A stretch of DNA of 40,231 nt from Phycisphaerales bacterium (GCA_030748575.1 JASMLR010000015.1:1-40231), one strand, 5' to 3'; positions 8,727 to 16,807 are shown, numbered from the stretch's first letter. Numbers and translations: made by a program. The notes: generated from the sequence alone by a model not told the origin.

Positions 8727-9238
8727 GGCTGCCGCCGCCCATGCGCGAGCAGCCCAACTTCCAGTCCAAGCACCACCCCTGCGGCGCCGCCGAGGACCGA
8801 CAGACCCAGATTCACGCCCGCCGTCACGAACAACCCGCCCTGCATGAGGGAAACCAGATCAAGCCCGAAGGCGCTGAACGTGGTCAGACCGCCGAGCAGG
8901 CCCGTAAATAGCAGGCCGCTCTCGACGCGGAGCCGACTGCGGGCCCGCGCAATCTCGGTCGGGGGGAGGGTCGGATCCGGCGCGAGCAGTCCGGGCACGT
9001 GGGCCAGGCGTTGGCCGCGCGGGTGGCGGGCGAGCCGGCTCTCGCCGGCGCGGTGAAGCCGGACCTCCAGCCAGACGATCAGGTAGCCGATCAGCACGCA
9101 GCCCAGCAGGTTGACTCCCAGAATTGCAGCCCAGCTCGGGACGCCCGCCGGAGCCGCCGCGTGCTCGATGAAGCCCCGCAACAGGGCGCCACACCCGCCC
9201 CCGACCGCGACACCGACCACCGTGGCGAAACCAGTCAC
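8723..9238 (-). CDS. crcB: Fluc/CrcB fluoride channel subunit 2
   Basis: 171 residues, four hydrophobic segments. Family landmarks are GGGCGALLRGF near the N terminus, VNLLGCVLIGYL in the second segment and GGLTTFSAFGLDL in the third, with the Asn and Phe residues that line Fluc fluoride pores. Fluc channels export F- as dual-topology dimers; tandem unequal copies are usually heterodimer partners. An unusual charged insert of about 45 residues (from RLHRAGESRLARHPRG onward) separates segments two and three. I chose GTG 9236-9238 because it overlaps the upstream crcB stop as GTGA and has GGAG 9 bases before it; a GTG at 9251-9253 would add five residues. Translation is coupled to the cytochrome fusion gene downstream. 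Confidence 0.88.
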   Translation of the reverse strand: MTGFATVVGVAVGGGCGALLRGFIEHAAAPAGVPSWAAILGVNLLGCVLIGYLIVWLEVRLHRAGESRLARHPRGQRLAHVPGLLAPDPTLPPTEIARARSRLRVESGLLFTGLLGGLTTFSAFGLDLVSLMQGGLFVTAGVNLGLSVLGGAAGVVLGLEVGLLAHGRRQP

Positions 9239-9726
9239 AGCGGACAGCTCCACTGACCGCCGGTCACTTTATCTCCTTCTCCGACAAGCACTTGCGCAAC
9301 CCCCCCATTCCTAAGTCCTTGTGGGACAGGCACATAAAGTGACCGGCGGTCAGTTGGGCTCAGCCAGGTGGCGGTGTACAGGCCAAGAACGACCAATCCG
9401 ACGCCGCCGACCACCGAGAGCCCGACACAGGCTGCCGCCTGCCTCCACGCCCGCGTGAGGCACAGGAAGGCCAGATCAAGGGCGAACGCGCTGAAGGTCG
9501 TGAGGCCGCCGCAGAACCCGGCCATGGCCAGGCCGCGAAGCCATGGTGAGGTGGGGTTGACGCCGGCGGCGAGCCCCATCAGCAGGCACCCGAGCAGATT
9601 GGCCAGCAGGATGCCCACCCAGCCGGGCCACGCCGTCAGCCTGATCTGGGCCAGAGCAATCCCATAGCGAAGGAGGGAGCCAATCGCGCCACCGCCAGCA
9701 ATCATCAACACCAGTTCAGACGTCAC
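9235..9726 (-). CDS. crcB: Fluc/CrcB fluoride channel subunit 1 with an element-derived C-terminal extension
   Basis: 163 residues, compared with about 125 for typical CrcB. The core carries GGGAIGSLLRYG, ANLLGCLLMG and GGLTTFSAFALDL and ends near LGLYTATWLS. The last 40 or so residues (PTDRRSLYVPVPQGLRNGG to the stop) are encoded by the inverted-repeat element at 9252-9354 plus a few native codons, so the insertion kept the frame open. The role is fluoride efflux as a probable heterodimer with the downstream copy. GTG 9724-9726 is taken as the start because TAGCAT lies 6 bases before it; an internal ATG at 9703-9705 is an alternative. No fluoride riboswitch is recognised upstream. Superoxide dismutase lies 100 bp upstream on the same strand. 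Confidence 0.87.
   Translation of the reverse strand: MTSELVLMIAGGGAIGSLLRYGIALAQIRLTAWPGWVGILLANLLGCLLMGLAAGVNPTSPWLRGLAMAGFCGGLTTFSAFALDLAFLCLTRAWRQAAACVGLSVVGGVGLVVLGLYTATWLSPTDRRSLYVPVPQGLRNGGVAQVLVGEGDKVTGGQWSCPL
9252..9354. repeat. 103-bp element with 21-bp perfect inverted ends (MITE/REP-like)
   Basis: The arms 9252-9272 and 9334-9354 are exact reverse complements over 21 bases and contain the palindrome TGACCGCCGGTCA; 61 bases separate them. The element lies inside the crcB1 reading frame, just before the crcB1/crcB2 overlap, and remains open in that frame. No target-site duplication is obvious. The size, perfect termini and intragenic position suggest a non-autonomous mobile element or REP-type repeat. 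A structural role in the crcB mRNA is possible. No second copy was noticed in the window. Confidence 0.7.
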
Positions 9727-9732
9727 AGCGGC

Positions 9733-9738
9733 ATGCTA
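9733..9738 (-). promoter_or_regulatory. Putative -10 hexamer TAGCAT before crcB1
   Basis: TAGCAT on the minus strand is 6 bases upstream of GTG 9724-9726, compatible with a leaderless transcript. There is no Shine-Dalgarno and no clear -35. Confidence 0.35.
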
Positions 9739-9826
9739 CGACGCAGCCGACGCAGTGGCGATGACGTGCAGAAGGCATCCACGTACGAACGTCGCGGCGA
9801 CGACGTGGAGGCCCGGGTGTGCCGGC

Positions 9827-10468
9827 TCAACTTGAACCGCAGCAGCAGGTCGTCTTGGCAAACCGAGCGCCGACAGCCTCCCAGTTCACCACGCTCCACC
9901 ACGCGTCAATGTAGTCAGGGCGTCGATTCTGGTAGTGCAGGTAGTACGCGTGCTCCCAGACATCCAGACACAGGATGGGCGTGCCGCCGCAGTGGCCTTC
10001 GATGGGCATGAGCGGGTTGTCCTGATTGGCGGTCGAGCAGATCTGCAGGCCGGCGTCGGTCTGGCAGACCCACGCCCATCCGGATCCGAACCGAGTCGCC
10101 GCGGCAGCCGCAAACTGCGACTTCATCTCGTCGACGCTGCCAAAGGACGCTTTGATGGCGTCGGCGAGCTCGCCGGTCGGTCCTTCGCCTCCACCGGGGC
10201 CCATGATCTTCCAGAAGACGGAGTGATTGAAGTGCCCGCCGCCGTTGTTGCGGACCGCGGTGCGGATGTCCTCCGGCACCTCGTTCAGGTTCGAGCACAG
10301 TGTGCCGGGGCACATGGCCTGAAGGTCTGCGCGACCGTCCACGGCCGCGTTGAGTTTGGCGACGTATCCAGCATGATGCTTGTCGTGATGAATCTCCATC
10401 GTGCGGGCGTCGATGGCGGGTTCAAGGGCGTCAAATGCGTACGGAAGATCCGGAAGCGTGAATGTCAT
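9827..10468 (-). CDS. sodA: Superoxide dismutase, Fe/Mn family, Mn-type
   Basis: 213 residues, normal for the family; converts superoxide to peroxide and oxygen in the cytoplasm (no signal peptide). Metal ligands are His27 (IHHDKHH), His82 (GHFNHSVFW), Asp169 and His173 ([12 protein letters not shown]); Tyr35 is the gateway tyrosine. Gly at the GGGHFNH position and Gln149 in ANQDNPL favour the manganese form. The C terminus is odd: [10 protein letters not shown], three consecutive cysteines. The start is ATG 10466-10468, with AGGAG 8 bases upstream. It is followed by the two fluoride channel genes on the same strand. Confidence 0.93.
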   Translation of the reverse strand: MTFTLPDLPYAFDALEPAIDARTMEIHHDKHHAGYVAKLNAAVDGRADLQAMCPGTLCSNLNEVPEDIRTAVRNNGGGHFNHSVFWKIMGPGGGEGPTGELADAIKASFGSVDEMKSQFAAAAATRFGSGWAWVCQTDAGLQICSTANQDNPLMPIEGHCGGTPILCLDVWEHAYYLHYQNRRPDYIDAWWSVVNWEAVGARFAKTTCCCGSS

Positions 10469-10578
10469 GGTGCGTCTCCTGAACGAGTGGAATGAGGCAA
10501 CGGATGATACCCGGCCCGGTTGACGCAGCGTCACTCGGACATCATCATCCGGTTTCATCACACGAGGGTTTGACGATC

Positions 10579-10695
10579 ATGACCAATCCAGAAGCGGGAC
10601 AACAGGACGAGGGCGGCTTCGGCTGCTGGTGGATGATCGTGATTGCGATCATCGTGATCTTTGCAGTGCTGGTCGGTTACATCGTGCTCGTCTGA
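10579..10695 (+). CDS. 38-residue single-pass membrane protein
   Basis: Starts at ATG 10579 with GAGGG 10 bases upstream. The product has a polar N terminus (MTNPEAGQQDEGGFG), then CWW and one hydrophobic helix of about 20 residues (MIVIAIIVIFAVLVGYIVLV) ending at the C terminus. No family is recognised. It diverges from superoxide dismutase (110-bp gap) and its stop is one base from the convergent esterase stop. The Shine-Dalgarno and a real-looking transmembrane helix support it as a gene, but length alone leaves doubt. A longer in-frame upstream start at 10492 gives an unlikely N terminus. Confidence 0.55.
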   Translation: MTNPEAGQQDEGGFGCWWMIVIAIIVIFAVLVGYIVLV

Positions 10696-10696
10696 G

Positions 10697-11362
10697 TCAC
10701 CGCGTCTGCATCCAGCCCCGCAGGGCAGCGGCCGTGTCGGGTCCGATCCCGTGGCCGACGGCCTCTTCGCACCAGGTAACCTCCGCGGGCGTGTCACGCT
10801 CGTAGAACGCCCGGATGGCATGGCCCGACGCGACCGGGATGAGTTCATCGAGGGTGCCGTGCGACAGAAACACGGGGAACTGCTCGGGCGTGGTGGCTTC
10901 GTCGGTGAACACTTCAGGGATCATGCGGCCGCTGCACGCGGCAAGGCCGCCGATCGGTACCCGCTGATGCAGGAGCAGGCCGTGGCCAAGCATGGCGCCT
11001 TGGCTGAACCCAAGGACGACCGCCCGCTCAGGCGCAAGCCCTGAGGCTTCGAGCGTCTTGGGAATCTCCCGCTCCAGCATGGCAATGGCTGCCTCGGCCC
11101 CTTCGGTGTCGTAGGCGATGCCTCCCCCAGGGTCAGGCGAGATGTGAAACCAGGCCCTTCCGCCCGGCATGCCCATCGGCCCCAGGTCAATCGGGGCTTC
11201 CAGGGCCACAGCCGTCCAGTTCGGGGCAAGTGCGTCGCGGAGCGGAAGCAGGTCCGCTGCATTGGCCCCATACCCGTGCAGCAGCACGAGTCCGCGGTCG
11301 GCAGGGGGGGTGTCAGAACTGGGAGGAAGCACGACGGTACGGAGCGCGGGTTCGGTGGTCAT
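10697..11362 (-). CDS. Carboxylesterase/phospholipase-type alpha/beta hydrolase
   Basis: 221 residues with the landmarks of the abhydrolase_2 (YpfH/acyl-protein thioesterase-like) family: LLHGYGANAADLL forming the oxyanion region, the nucleophile elbow GFSQGAM, the acid in SHGTLDELIP and a late His in AVGHGI. It hydrolyses ester bonds of an unknown substrate in the cytoplasm; no signal peptide. It is the third gene of a beta-CASP/EamA/esterase unit, 9 bases after the EamA stop. No Shine-Dalgarno; TAGAGT 6 bases before ATG 11360-11362 overlaps the EamA stop codon and could be chance. Confidence 0.87.
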   Translation of the reverse strand: MTTEPALRTVVLPPSSDTPPADRGLVLLHGYGANAADLLPLRDALAPNWTAVALEAPIDLGPMGMPGGRAWFHISPDPGGGIAYDTEGAEAAIAMLEREIPKTLEASGLAPERAVVLGFSQGAMLGHGLLLHQRVPIGGLAACSGRMIPEVFTDEATTPEQFPVFLSHGTLDELIPVASGHAIRAFYERDTPAEVTWCEEAVGHGIGPDTAAALRGWMQTR

Positions 11363-11371
11363 GGCGGGACT

Positions 11372-12271
11372 CTATCGCCCGCTGCCGAGCCGCGCCAGCA
11401 CAATGCCCACGATGACCAGCCCGCCTGCGGATACTTGCCCGACGCTCAGGGCTTCATCGAGGAACACCCAGCCCCAGACTGCCGTGGCGACCGGCTGCAC
11501 GAGCAGCGTGACGGCGGCGAACGATGCGGGGAGCGACGCCAGCGACAGGACGATCAGCCCCTGGCCCAGGCAGTGCGGCACGACCGCCAGCAGCACCAGC
11601 CAGCCCCAACCGCCACCGCTTGACGGCAGCAGAGGTTCGCTCGACCCGAGGGCGCACGCGGCCAGCACAACGGATGAAGCAATCGTGGCGACAGCCATGA
11701 GCGTTGCGGCGCCGGTCGTGGCCCGGAGATGTTTGATCGACAGAATGTAGGCCGCGTAGAACACCGCGGTTGACAGGGCCATGAGGTCGCCCCGAACCCG
11801 ATGCGGCGCTTCGCCCGGACTCTCGGCGACCAGAACAAGCCAGGCCACGCCGACCAGCGCGGCGGTGGCACCAATCAGATACCGCCCGTCGAGGTGTTCC
11901 TTCAGCCACAGCCAACCCGCGAGTCCGACCAGGACCACCCCGAGGTTTGCAAGGAGCGTTGCGCTGGCCGCCGTGGTCCACGCAAACGAAACGTGCCACG
12001 TCAGCAGATCCAGCGCAAAGAGAATGCCGGGGATGAGCAGCACCAGGTGCCGGCCGGCGACCGCGCTCCTCGCCTGCCGGCGGGCGGCGGGATACAGCAG
12101 GACGACCGCAACCAGCAGAGGCGCCGCAAGGGTCGTGCGCCAGAAAGCCGATGCAACCCACCCCACGCCACCGTCCTGCACGGCCAACTTGGCCAGCGGC
12201 GCCGCAAACGAGATGCCCACCGCCCCGGCGAGCAGCGCCGTCAATGCCCACCCCCGCCGCAGACCAGTCAC
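11372..12271 (-). CDS. EamA/DMT-superfamily transporter
   Basis: 299 residues with about ten hydrophobic segments in two EamA halves: AVGISFAAPLAKLAVQDGG and WRTTLAAPLLVAVVLL open the first, GDLMALSTAVFYAAYIL the second, and the tail repeats the pattern QPVATAVWGWVFLDEALSVG typical of EamA. Members export small metabolites such as amino acids from the cytoplasm; the substrate cannot be read here. The start is GTG 12269-12271, overlapping the stop of the beta-CASP gene as GTGA, so translation is coupled. Confidence 0.88.
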   Translation of the reverse strand: MTGLRRGWALTALLAGAVGISFAAPLAKLAVQDGGVGWVASAFWRTTLAAPLLVAVVLLYPAARRQARSAVAGRHLVLLIPGILFALDLLTWHVSFAWTTAASATLLANLGVVLVGLAGWLWLKEHLDGRYLIGATAALVGVAWLVLVAESPGEAPHRVRGDLMALSTAVFYAAYILSIKHLRATTGAATLMAVATIASSVVLAACALGSSEPLLPSSGGGWGWLVLLAVVPHCLGQGLIVLSLASLPASFAAVTLLVQPVATAVWGWVFLDEALSVGQVSAGGLVIVGIVLARLGSGR

Positions 12272-13641
12272 GCTTGAACCGCCTCGCCCAGGCCGGGCGT
12301 GTGCACCGTGTAGCCGGCCGATTGCAGCCGCGTGGCGAAGGCGGCGCGGGGCGCGGCATCGCCGTGGTTCAGGACGACTGGCGGTCGCGGACCGGGCATC
12401 GACGCAAGCCATGCCTGCAACTGAGGCGCATCGGCATGCCCGGAGAAGCACTGCAGTCGATCGATCGGCGCTTCCACGGGAACCCACCGCCCTCGAAGCC
12501 GCACGCGGGGCGGGTCGTCGGCGAGCGCGCCGCTCACCGTGCCGGGCATACAGAAGCCGGCCAGCAGTACGCGGCCGCTGCGGGAGGGGAGCCATCGAAT
12601 CAGGTGCTCCACGATGGGGCCGCCTTCACAGAAGCCGCTCCCCGCCAGGACGAGCGCCGGCCCGCGGAGGTCTTTGATGACCCGCGCGGCTCGACGACTT
12701 CGCAGTCGGGTGAGCTGCGGGAAGTCGAGCGGGTCGATGCCCCGGGCCAGCAGGTCCCGGGCTTCGCCACTGAGCTCGCCCGGATGTCTGGCATGCATGG
12801 GTGCCGTCACGGACGCGACCATCGAGTCGAGCATGACCGGCATGTCGACTTCGCCTCGCCGCGCGCACTGGCCGAGCCGGAACAGCAACTGCTGGCCCCG
12901 ACCGAGGGCGAACGTCGGGCACACGATCACCTGCGCATCGATCCTCGCCTGCGCCAGGACTCCGGCCAGTTGCACGTCTGGGCATGCCTGCGGAGGATCC
13001 TCCACGTCACCCCGCGTGCACTCCATCACGACCAGATCGGCCGGAGGCGGGGGTGGAGGGGGAGGGAGTGGCTGACCGTCGCGGTGCCCGATGTCTCCGG
13101 ACACGAGCACGTCGCCAGCAGGCCCTGAGATCAGCGCCGCGCGGGCGCCCAGCACGTGCCCCACCGGATGCAGCGTGACCCGGAGATCGCTCGCGACTTC
13201 GTAGGGGGCGTCGCCTGGCACCGGGACGATCTGCTCGCAGACGCGATCGACCTCATCGCCATCGAACAGCACGGGCGGCGGGGGGTGACCTGCGCGGCGG
13301 GCCTCGTCCGCGAGCCGCCGCTGCAGCCGCGCCGCGGCATGGAGGATCAGCGGGAGCATGTCCGCCGTGGCGGGGGAGGTCAGAATGGGGCCCGAGTAGC
13401 CCGCGCGAGGGAGCATCGGCAGGCGGCCGCAGTGGTCCGCATGGGCATGGGTCAGCACCACGGCGTCCAGCCAGTCCAGCCGGTCCAGCGGAAGGGCCAC
13501 ATTGGCCTCCGGGGCGTCTGGCCTGCCCTGCACGAGCCCCAGATCGACGAGCACGCGTCTGGACCCGACCTCCACGAGGGTGCAAGACCCGGTGACCTCG
13601 CCTGCGGCGCCGGCAAGGCGGATCTGTAGGTGGTTGGACAC
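12268..13641 (-). CDS. Beta-CASP metallo-beta-lactamase-fold nuclease-like protein
   Basis: 457 residues. Zinc motifs are THAHADHCG (His65, His67, Asp69, His70), HPVGHVLG (His162) and VSGDIGH (Asp183). The beta-CASP part contains LVLAGSGFCEGGP, an FSGHAD histidine and a final NHGD histidine, as in the YSH1/CPSF73-like RNase group (COG1236 type). It may process RNA in the cytoplasm. Two oddities: the usual ESTYG motif reads ECTRGD at 207-212, and eight prolines in a row (193-200) lie just before it. The start is GTG 13639-13641 with a distant AAGGGG. It leads the operon with the EamA and esterase genes and diverges from the subtilase. Confidence 0.85.
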   Translation of the reverse strand: MSNHLQIRLAGAAGEVTGSCTLVEVGSRRVLVDLGLVQGRPDAPEANVALPLDRLDWLDAVVLTHAHADHCGRLPMLPRAGYSGPILTSPATADMLPLILHAAARLQRRLADEARRAGHPPPPVLFDGDEVDRVCEQIVPVPGDAPYEVASDLRVTLHPVGHVLGARAALISGPAGDVLVSGDIGHRDGQPLPPPPPPPPADLVVMECTRGDVEDPPQACPDVQLAGVLAQARIDAQVIVCPTFALGRGQQLLFRLGQCARRGEVDMPVMLDSMVASVTAPMHARHPGELSGEARDLLARGIDPLDFPQLTRLRSRRAARVIKDLRGPALVLAGSGFCEGGPIVEHLIRWLPSRSGRVLLAGFCMPGTVSGALADDPPRVRLRGRWVPVEAPIDRLQCFSGHADAPQLQAWLASMPGPRPPVVLNHGDAAPRAAFATRLQSAGYTVHTPGLGEAVQA

Positions 13642-13686
13642 GGCTGGTACGACCCCTTCCCGGGGACAAAAACGGCCTCAGGGGGC

Positions 13687-13714
13687 TTGGATTCTGGCCA
13701 CGGCAGGGTACAGT
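13687..13714 (+). promoter_or_regulatory. Possible promoter of the subtilase gene
   Basis: TTGGAT at 13687-13692 and TACAGT at 13709-13714 are 16 bases apart and 40 bases upstream of the start codon. The match to consensus is modest. Confidence 0.3.
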
Positions 13715-13754
13715 GAGGCGGAGACAGGGTGGGAACCAACAGGAGACACATCTC

Positions 13755-16187
13755 ATGCTTCGAGCCGCGTTGACCGTGCTGGCTGTGACGTCCGTCGCAG
13801 CAGCGGGTGATTTGGAACCGAGCCTCGCCGCTGAAATGGCCGAAGTCGGGCCCGGTGGGCACGTCGACGCCCTGGTGTACCTGACGCATCAGGCGGATGC
13901 GCAGGCGATGAGCAGGCAGATGGTCGAGGACCGGGTTCCACGGCGTGACCGAAACTCGGTGATCGTGACGGCGCTTCAGGACGCCGCCGCCTTCGGGCAG
14001 GCGGACCTGCTGCAGTGGCTTGAGGCCCAGCCGGAGACGGCCGTCTCCGACGTCGTCCCGTTCTGGATCACAAGTGTTGTGGCGGTGAGGGCAACCCCCG
14101 CTGTACTCACAACGCTGGCAGACCGGGAGGATGTCTCGCTGGTCGCCCCCGACTATCAGATTGAGTTGATCGAGCCGACGCGGGTGCTGCCCGATGAAGG
14201 GGATGCCTCGTCGAGCCGCGCACCGGAGCAGGGACTCGTTGCGATCGGAGCCCCCGACGTGTGGGCGATGGGCTACACCGGACAGGGCATCGTGGTGTCC
14301 AACATGGACACGGGCGTTCACGGTTCCCATGAAGCGCTTGCGTCACGTTGGCGGGGCCTCAACTCGCTCTACGATGGACATCCGGAGTGGGCGTTCTACG
14401 ACCCGTACACCGGAAACCACGACTTCCCATTCGACAGTGGATCCCACGGCACGCACACCATGGGCACCGTGTGCGGCGGCGCACCCGGCGACGAGATCGG
14501 GGTGGCGCCTGGAGCAGAGTGGATCGCGGCAGCGCCCATCGACCGCGCCTCGATCTCACAGACCGTGTCCGATGCCATCCTGTCGTTCCAGTGGTTCGCC
14601 AATCCTGATGGCAACCCGCTGACCAGTTTCGATGTTCCGCACACCAACTCAAACTCATGGGGACTCGTCACCGCGCACGGGTATCCGGAGTGCGATCAGA
14701 CGTTCTGGTCCTTTATTGACAACTGCGAGGCCGCTGGCGTCATCGTGCTCTTCTCTGCCGGCAACGAAGGCAGTTCCGGCCTGCGGCGTCCGGGCGACCG
14801 CGCGCTCGACGACTTCCGCAATATGGCCGTTGCCGCAACGGACCCCTACAACGGCAACTCGATCGCGAGTTTCTCTTCCCGCGGGCCGACGTTCTGCACG
14901 TCCGACGGATCGTCGGCGATCAAGCCCGATATCGCCGCGCCCGGCGTGTCCACCCGTTCAAGTGTTCCGGGTGGCTACTCCAGTTACGACGGCACGTCCA
15001 TGGCATCGCCGCACGTCAATGGTGTCATGGCGTTGATGCTCTCGGCGAACCCAGACCTCAGCGGCGAGCAGGTCAAGCAGATCATTTACGACACTGCGAC
15101 CGACATGGGCTCCTCCGGCAAGGACAACAACTTTGGATACGGTCTCATCGATGCCGTCGCTTGCGTCGAAGCCGCGCTCGAGACGGTCAGCCTGACGGTG
15201 GACTACCCGGACGGCCGCCCGACGTGGGTGGATCCCAATGGTGGAACGCAGATTGAGATTGCGCTTGGTGGCAATGTGGCTCCGCTCGCCGGATCGGGCG
15301 TCCTGCACTGGTCGGCCGGTGGCATGTCCGGGGAAGAGGAAATGGCCGACATCCCTGGTGGGATGGTCGGGACATTCCCGGCATTTGACTGCGGCGCAGC
15401 TGTGAACTGGTACATCGCGGTGGAGAGCGTGGAGGGTGACCTCGTCGTCAGCCCATACAACGCGCCGGCCGACGCGTGGTACGCCGAGGCGTGGAGCGGC
15501 ATCGACATCGCCTTCGACGACGACTTCAACACGGACCAGGGCTGGTCGGTCTATGCCGGTGCTGGCACCGGAAACTGGGAGCGGGTCACGCCTTCTGGCA
15601 GTGGAGGCGCCCGTTGTGATGCAGCCACCGACGCCGATGGCTCAGGCATGTGCTTTGTGTCCGGCAATGGCGTGGACGAGGACGTCGACGATGGCTCGAC
15701 AACACTCACCAGCCCGGACATGGACGCCTCCAACGGTGGCACGTTGAGTTACGCTCGCTGGTACAGCAATGGCAACTCATGCGGCGGTGCCGACCCGATG
15801 AACGATGTCTTTGTCGTGGATGTGAGTGACGACGGTGGCGCCTCCTGGGTCAATCTGGAGACCGTCGGCCCAACGGGCGGCGAAGTCGATGGCGGCTGGT
15901 TCACCAAGGAGTGGGACGTGGAGGCAATCCCGGGCGTCACACCGTCCGACGTGTTCCGCATTCGATTCACCGTGTCGGACCTGAACGACGGATCGATCGT
16001 CGAGGCGGCCGTTGATGCCGTTGGTATCTCGACCAAGTATTGCGATGAACTGCCGTGTCCCGGCGATTTCACGGGCGATGGCATGGTGGATGTCGATGAC
16101 GTCCTTGAGGCGATTGCCGGCTTCGGCACCGACTACACCGTGGACGACATTCTGCTCGTTCTGGCGACGTTCGGCACATCGTGCTGA
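13755..16187 (+). CDS. Secreted subtilase (S8 family) with dockerin-like tail
   Basis: 810 residues. A signal peptide (residues 1-17) is followed by a prodomain-like region to about 160 and a subtilisin domain: Asp185 in NMDTGVHG, His231 in GSHGTHTMGT, the oxyanion Asn337 in SAGNEGSS and Ser415 in GTSMASPH. It is a complete catalytic triad, so an active extracellular protease is expected. After about 480 come beta-rich segments of unknown fold, then a 43-residue tail (16056-16187): CPGDFTGDGMVDVDDVLEAI followed by a short repeat ending ATFGTSC. The tail has one dockerin/EF-hand loop and a second repeat reduced to VDDILLVL. The start is ATG 13755 with AGGAG 9 bases upstream. A hairpin follows at 16209-16241. 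It is a single-gene unit. Confidence 0.93.
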   Translation: MLRAALTVLAVTSVAAAGDLEPSLAAEMAEVGPGGHVDALVYLTHQADAQAMSRQMVEDRVPRRDRNSVIVTALQDAAAFGQADLLQWLEAQPETAVSDVVPFWITSVVAVRATPAVLTTLADREDVSLVAPDYQIELIEPTRVLPDEGDASSSRAPEQGLVAIGAPDVWAMGYTGQGIVVSNMDTGVHGSHEALASRWRGLNSLYDGHPEWAFYDPYTGNHDFPFDSGSHGTHTMGTVCGGAPGDEIGVAPGAEWIAAAPIDRASISQTVSDAILSFQWFANPDGNPLTSFDVPHTNSNSWGLVTAHGYPECDQTFWSFIDNCEAAGVIVLFSAGNEGSSGLRRPGDRALDDFRNMAVAATDPYNGNSIASFSSRGPTFCTSDGSSAIKPDIAAPGVSTRSSVPGGYSSYDGTSMASPHVNGVMALMLSANPDLSGEQVKQIIYDTATDMGSSGKDNNFGYGLIDAVACVEAALETVSLTVDYPDGRPTWVDPNGGTQIEIALGGNVAPLAGSGVLHWSAGGMSGEEEMADIPGGMVGTFPAFDCGAAVNWYIAVESVEGDLVVSPYNAPADAWYAEAWSGIDIAFDDDFNTDQGWSVYAGAGTGNWERVTPSGSGGARCDAATDADGSGMCFVSGNGVDEDVDDGSTTLTSPDMDASNGGTLSYARWYSNGNSCGGADPMNDVFVVDVSDDGGASWVNLETVGPTGGEVDGGWFTKEWDVEAIPGVTPSDVFRIRFTVSDLNDGSIVEAAVDAVGISTKYCDELPCPGDFTGDGMVDVDDVLEAIAGFGTDYTVDDILLVLATFGTSC

Positions 16188-16208
16188 TCGCGCGAATCTG
16201 AACCTGAT

Positions 16209-16241
16209 GAAGCGGGCGGCGTCTGAGGCGTCGCCCGCTTC
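16209..16241 (+). terminator. Hairpin after the subtilase stop
   Basis: A perfect 10-bp stem GAAGCGGGCG/CGCCCGCTTC with a 13-base loop lies 22 bases downstream of the subtilase stop. No strong T tract follows, so it is a likely but weak intrinsic terminator. Confidence 0.55.
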
Positions 16242-16260
16242 CTGTTCACCGGCCGCGTGG

Positions 16261-16266
16261 TATCTT
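16261..16266 (+). promoter_or_regulatory. Putative -10 hexamer TATCTT before mog
   Basis: TATCTT ends 8 bases before GTG 16275, so the mRNA would start at about the start codon. No Shine-Dalgarno is present. Confidence 0.4.
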
Positions 16267-16274
16267 CGCCGGCC

Positions 16275-16805
16275 GTGACGGCCCGCATTGGCATTCTGAC
16301 GGTCTCCGACCGAGCGTCGGCTGGGGTCTATGAGGACCGCGGCGGCCCTGCAGTGCAGCGGTGGCTGGACGCAGCCCTCTGCTCGCCCTGGACGCCGGTC
16401 GCCCGGATCGTCCCGGACGAGCGTGGGGCCATCGAGGCGGCGCTTGCGCACTTGTGTGACACAGACGGCTGCGCGATGGTGCTGACCACCGGTGGGACCG
16501 GGCCGGCGGCCAGAGATGTCACGCCCGAGTCGACCGAGGCGGTGTGCGACCGAATCCTGCCGGGCTTTGGCGAGTTGATGCGTGCCGCATCGCTTCGAGT
16601 GGTTCCGACGGCGATCCTGTCGCGGCAGGTGGCCGGCACGCGGGGCAGCACGCTCATCGTGAACCTCCCAGGCAATCCGTCCGCGGTGGCGGACTGCCTG
16701 GATGCCGTGTTTGCGGCTGTGCCGTACTGCGTCGATCTGCTGGAGGGACCACGCCTGGAGACCAGGTCCGAGGTCTGTGACGCCTTCAGGCCCAGGGGCG
16801 CCTGA
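16275..16805 (+). CDS. mog: Molybdopterin adenylyltransferase (MogA/MoaB family)
   Basis: 176 residues of the MoCF_biosynth fold. It opens ARIGILTVSDRASAG, with YEDRGGP, then the nucleotide/molybdopterin motif LTTGGTGPAARDVTPE at about 80-95 and NLPGNPSAVADCL near the C terminus. It adenylates molybdopterin before molybdenum insertion, in the cytoplasm. The start is taken at GTG 16275, since this gives the usual family N terminus; GTG 16257 would add six residues. SufE starts 2 bases after the stop. No other molybdenum cofactor genes are in the window. Confidence 0.9.
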   Translation: MTARIGILTVSDRASAGVYEDRGGPAVQRWLDAALCSPWTPVARIVPDERGAIEAALAHLCDTDGCAMVLTTGGTGPAARDVTPESTEAVCDRILPGFGELMRAASLRVVPTAILSRQVAGTRGSTLIVNLPGNPSAVADCLDAVFAAVPYCVDLLEGPRLETRSEVCDAFRPRGA

Positions 16806-16807
16806 TC

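Noticed and set aside
9264-9335. A 23-codon frame inside the inverted-repeat element (minus strand, ATG 9333-9335)
   Set aside because: Short, lies in a repeat and has no ribosome site; the crcB1 frame explains the coding.
9727-9826. Fluoride riboswitch expected upstream of crcB1
   Set aside because: I could not find its conserved pseudoknot sequence on the minus strand; the gene seems to start within a few bases of its -10.
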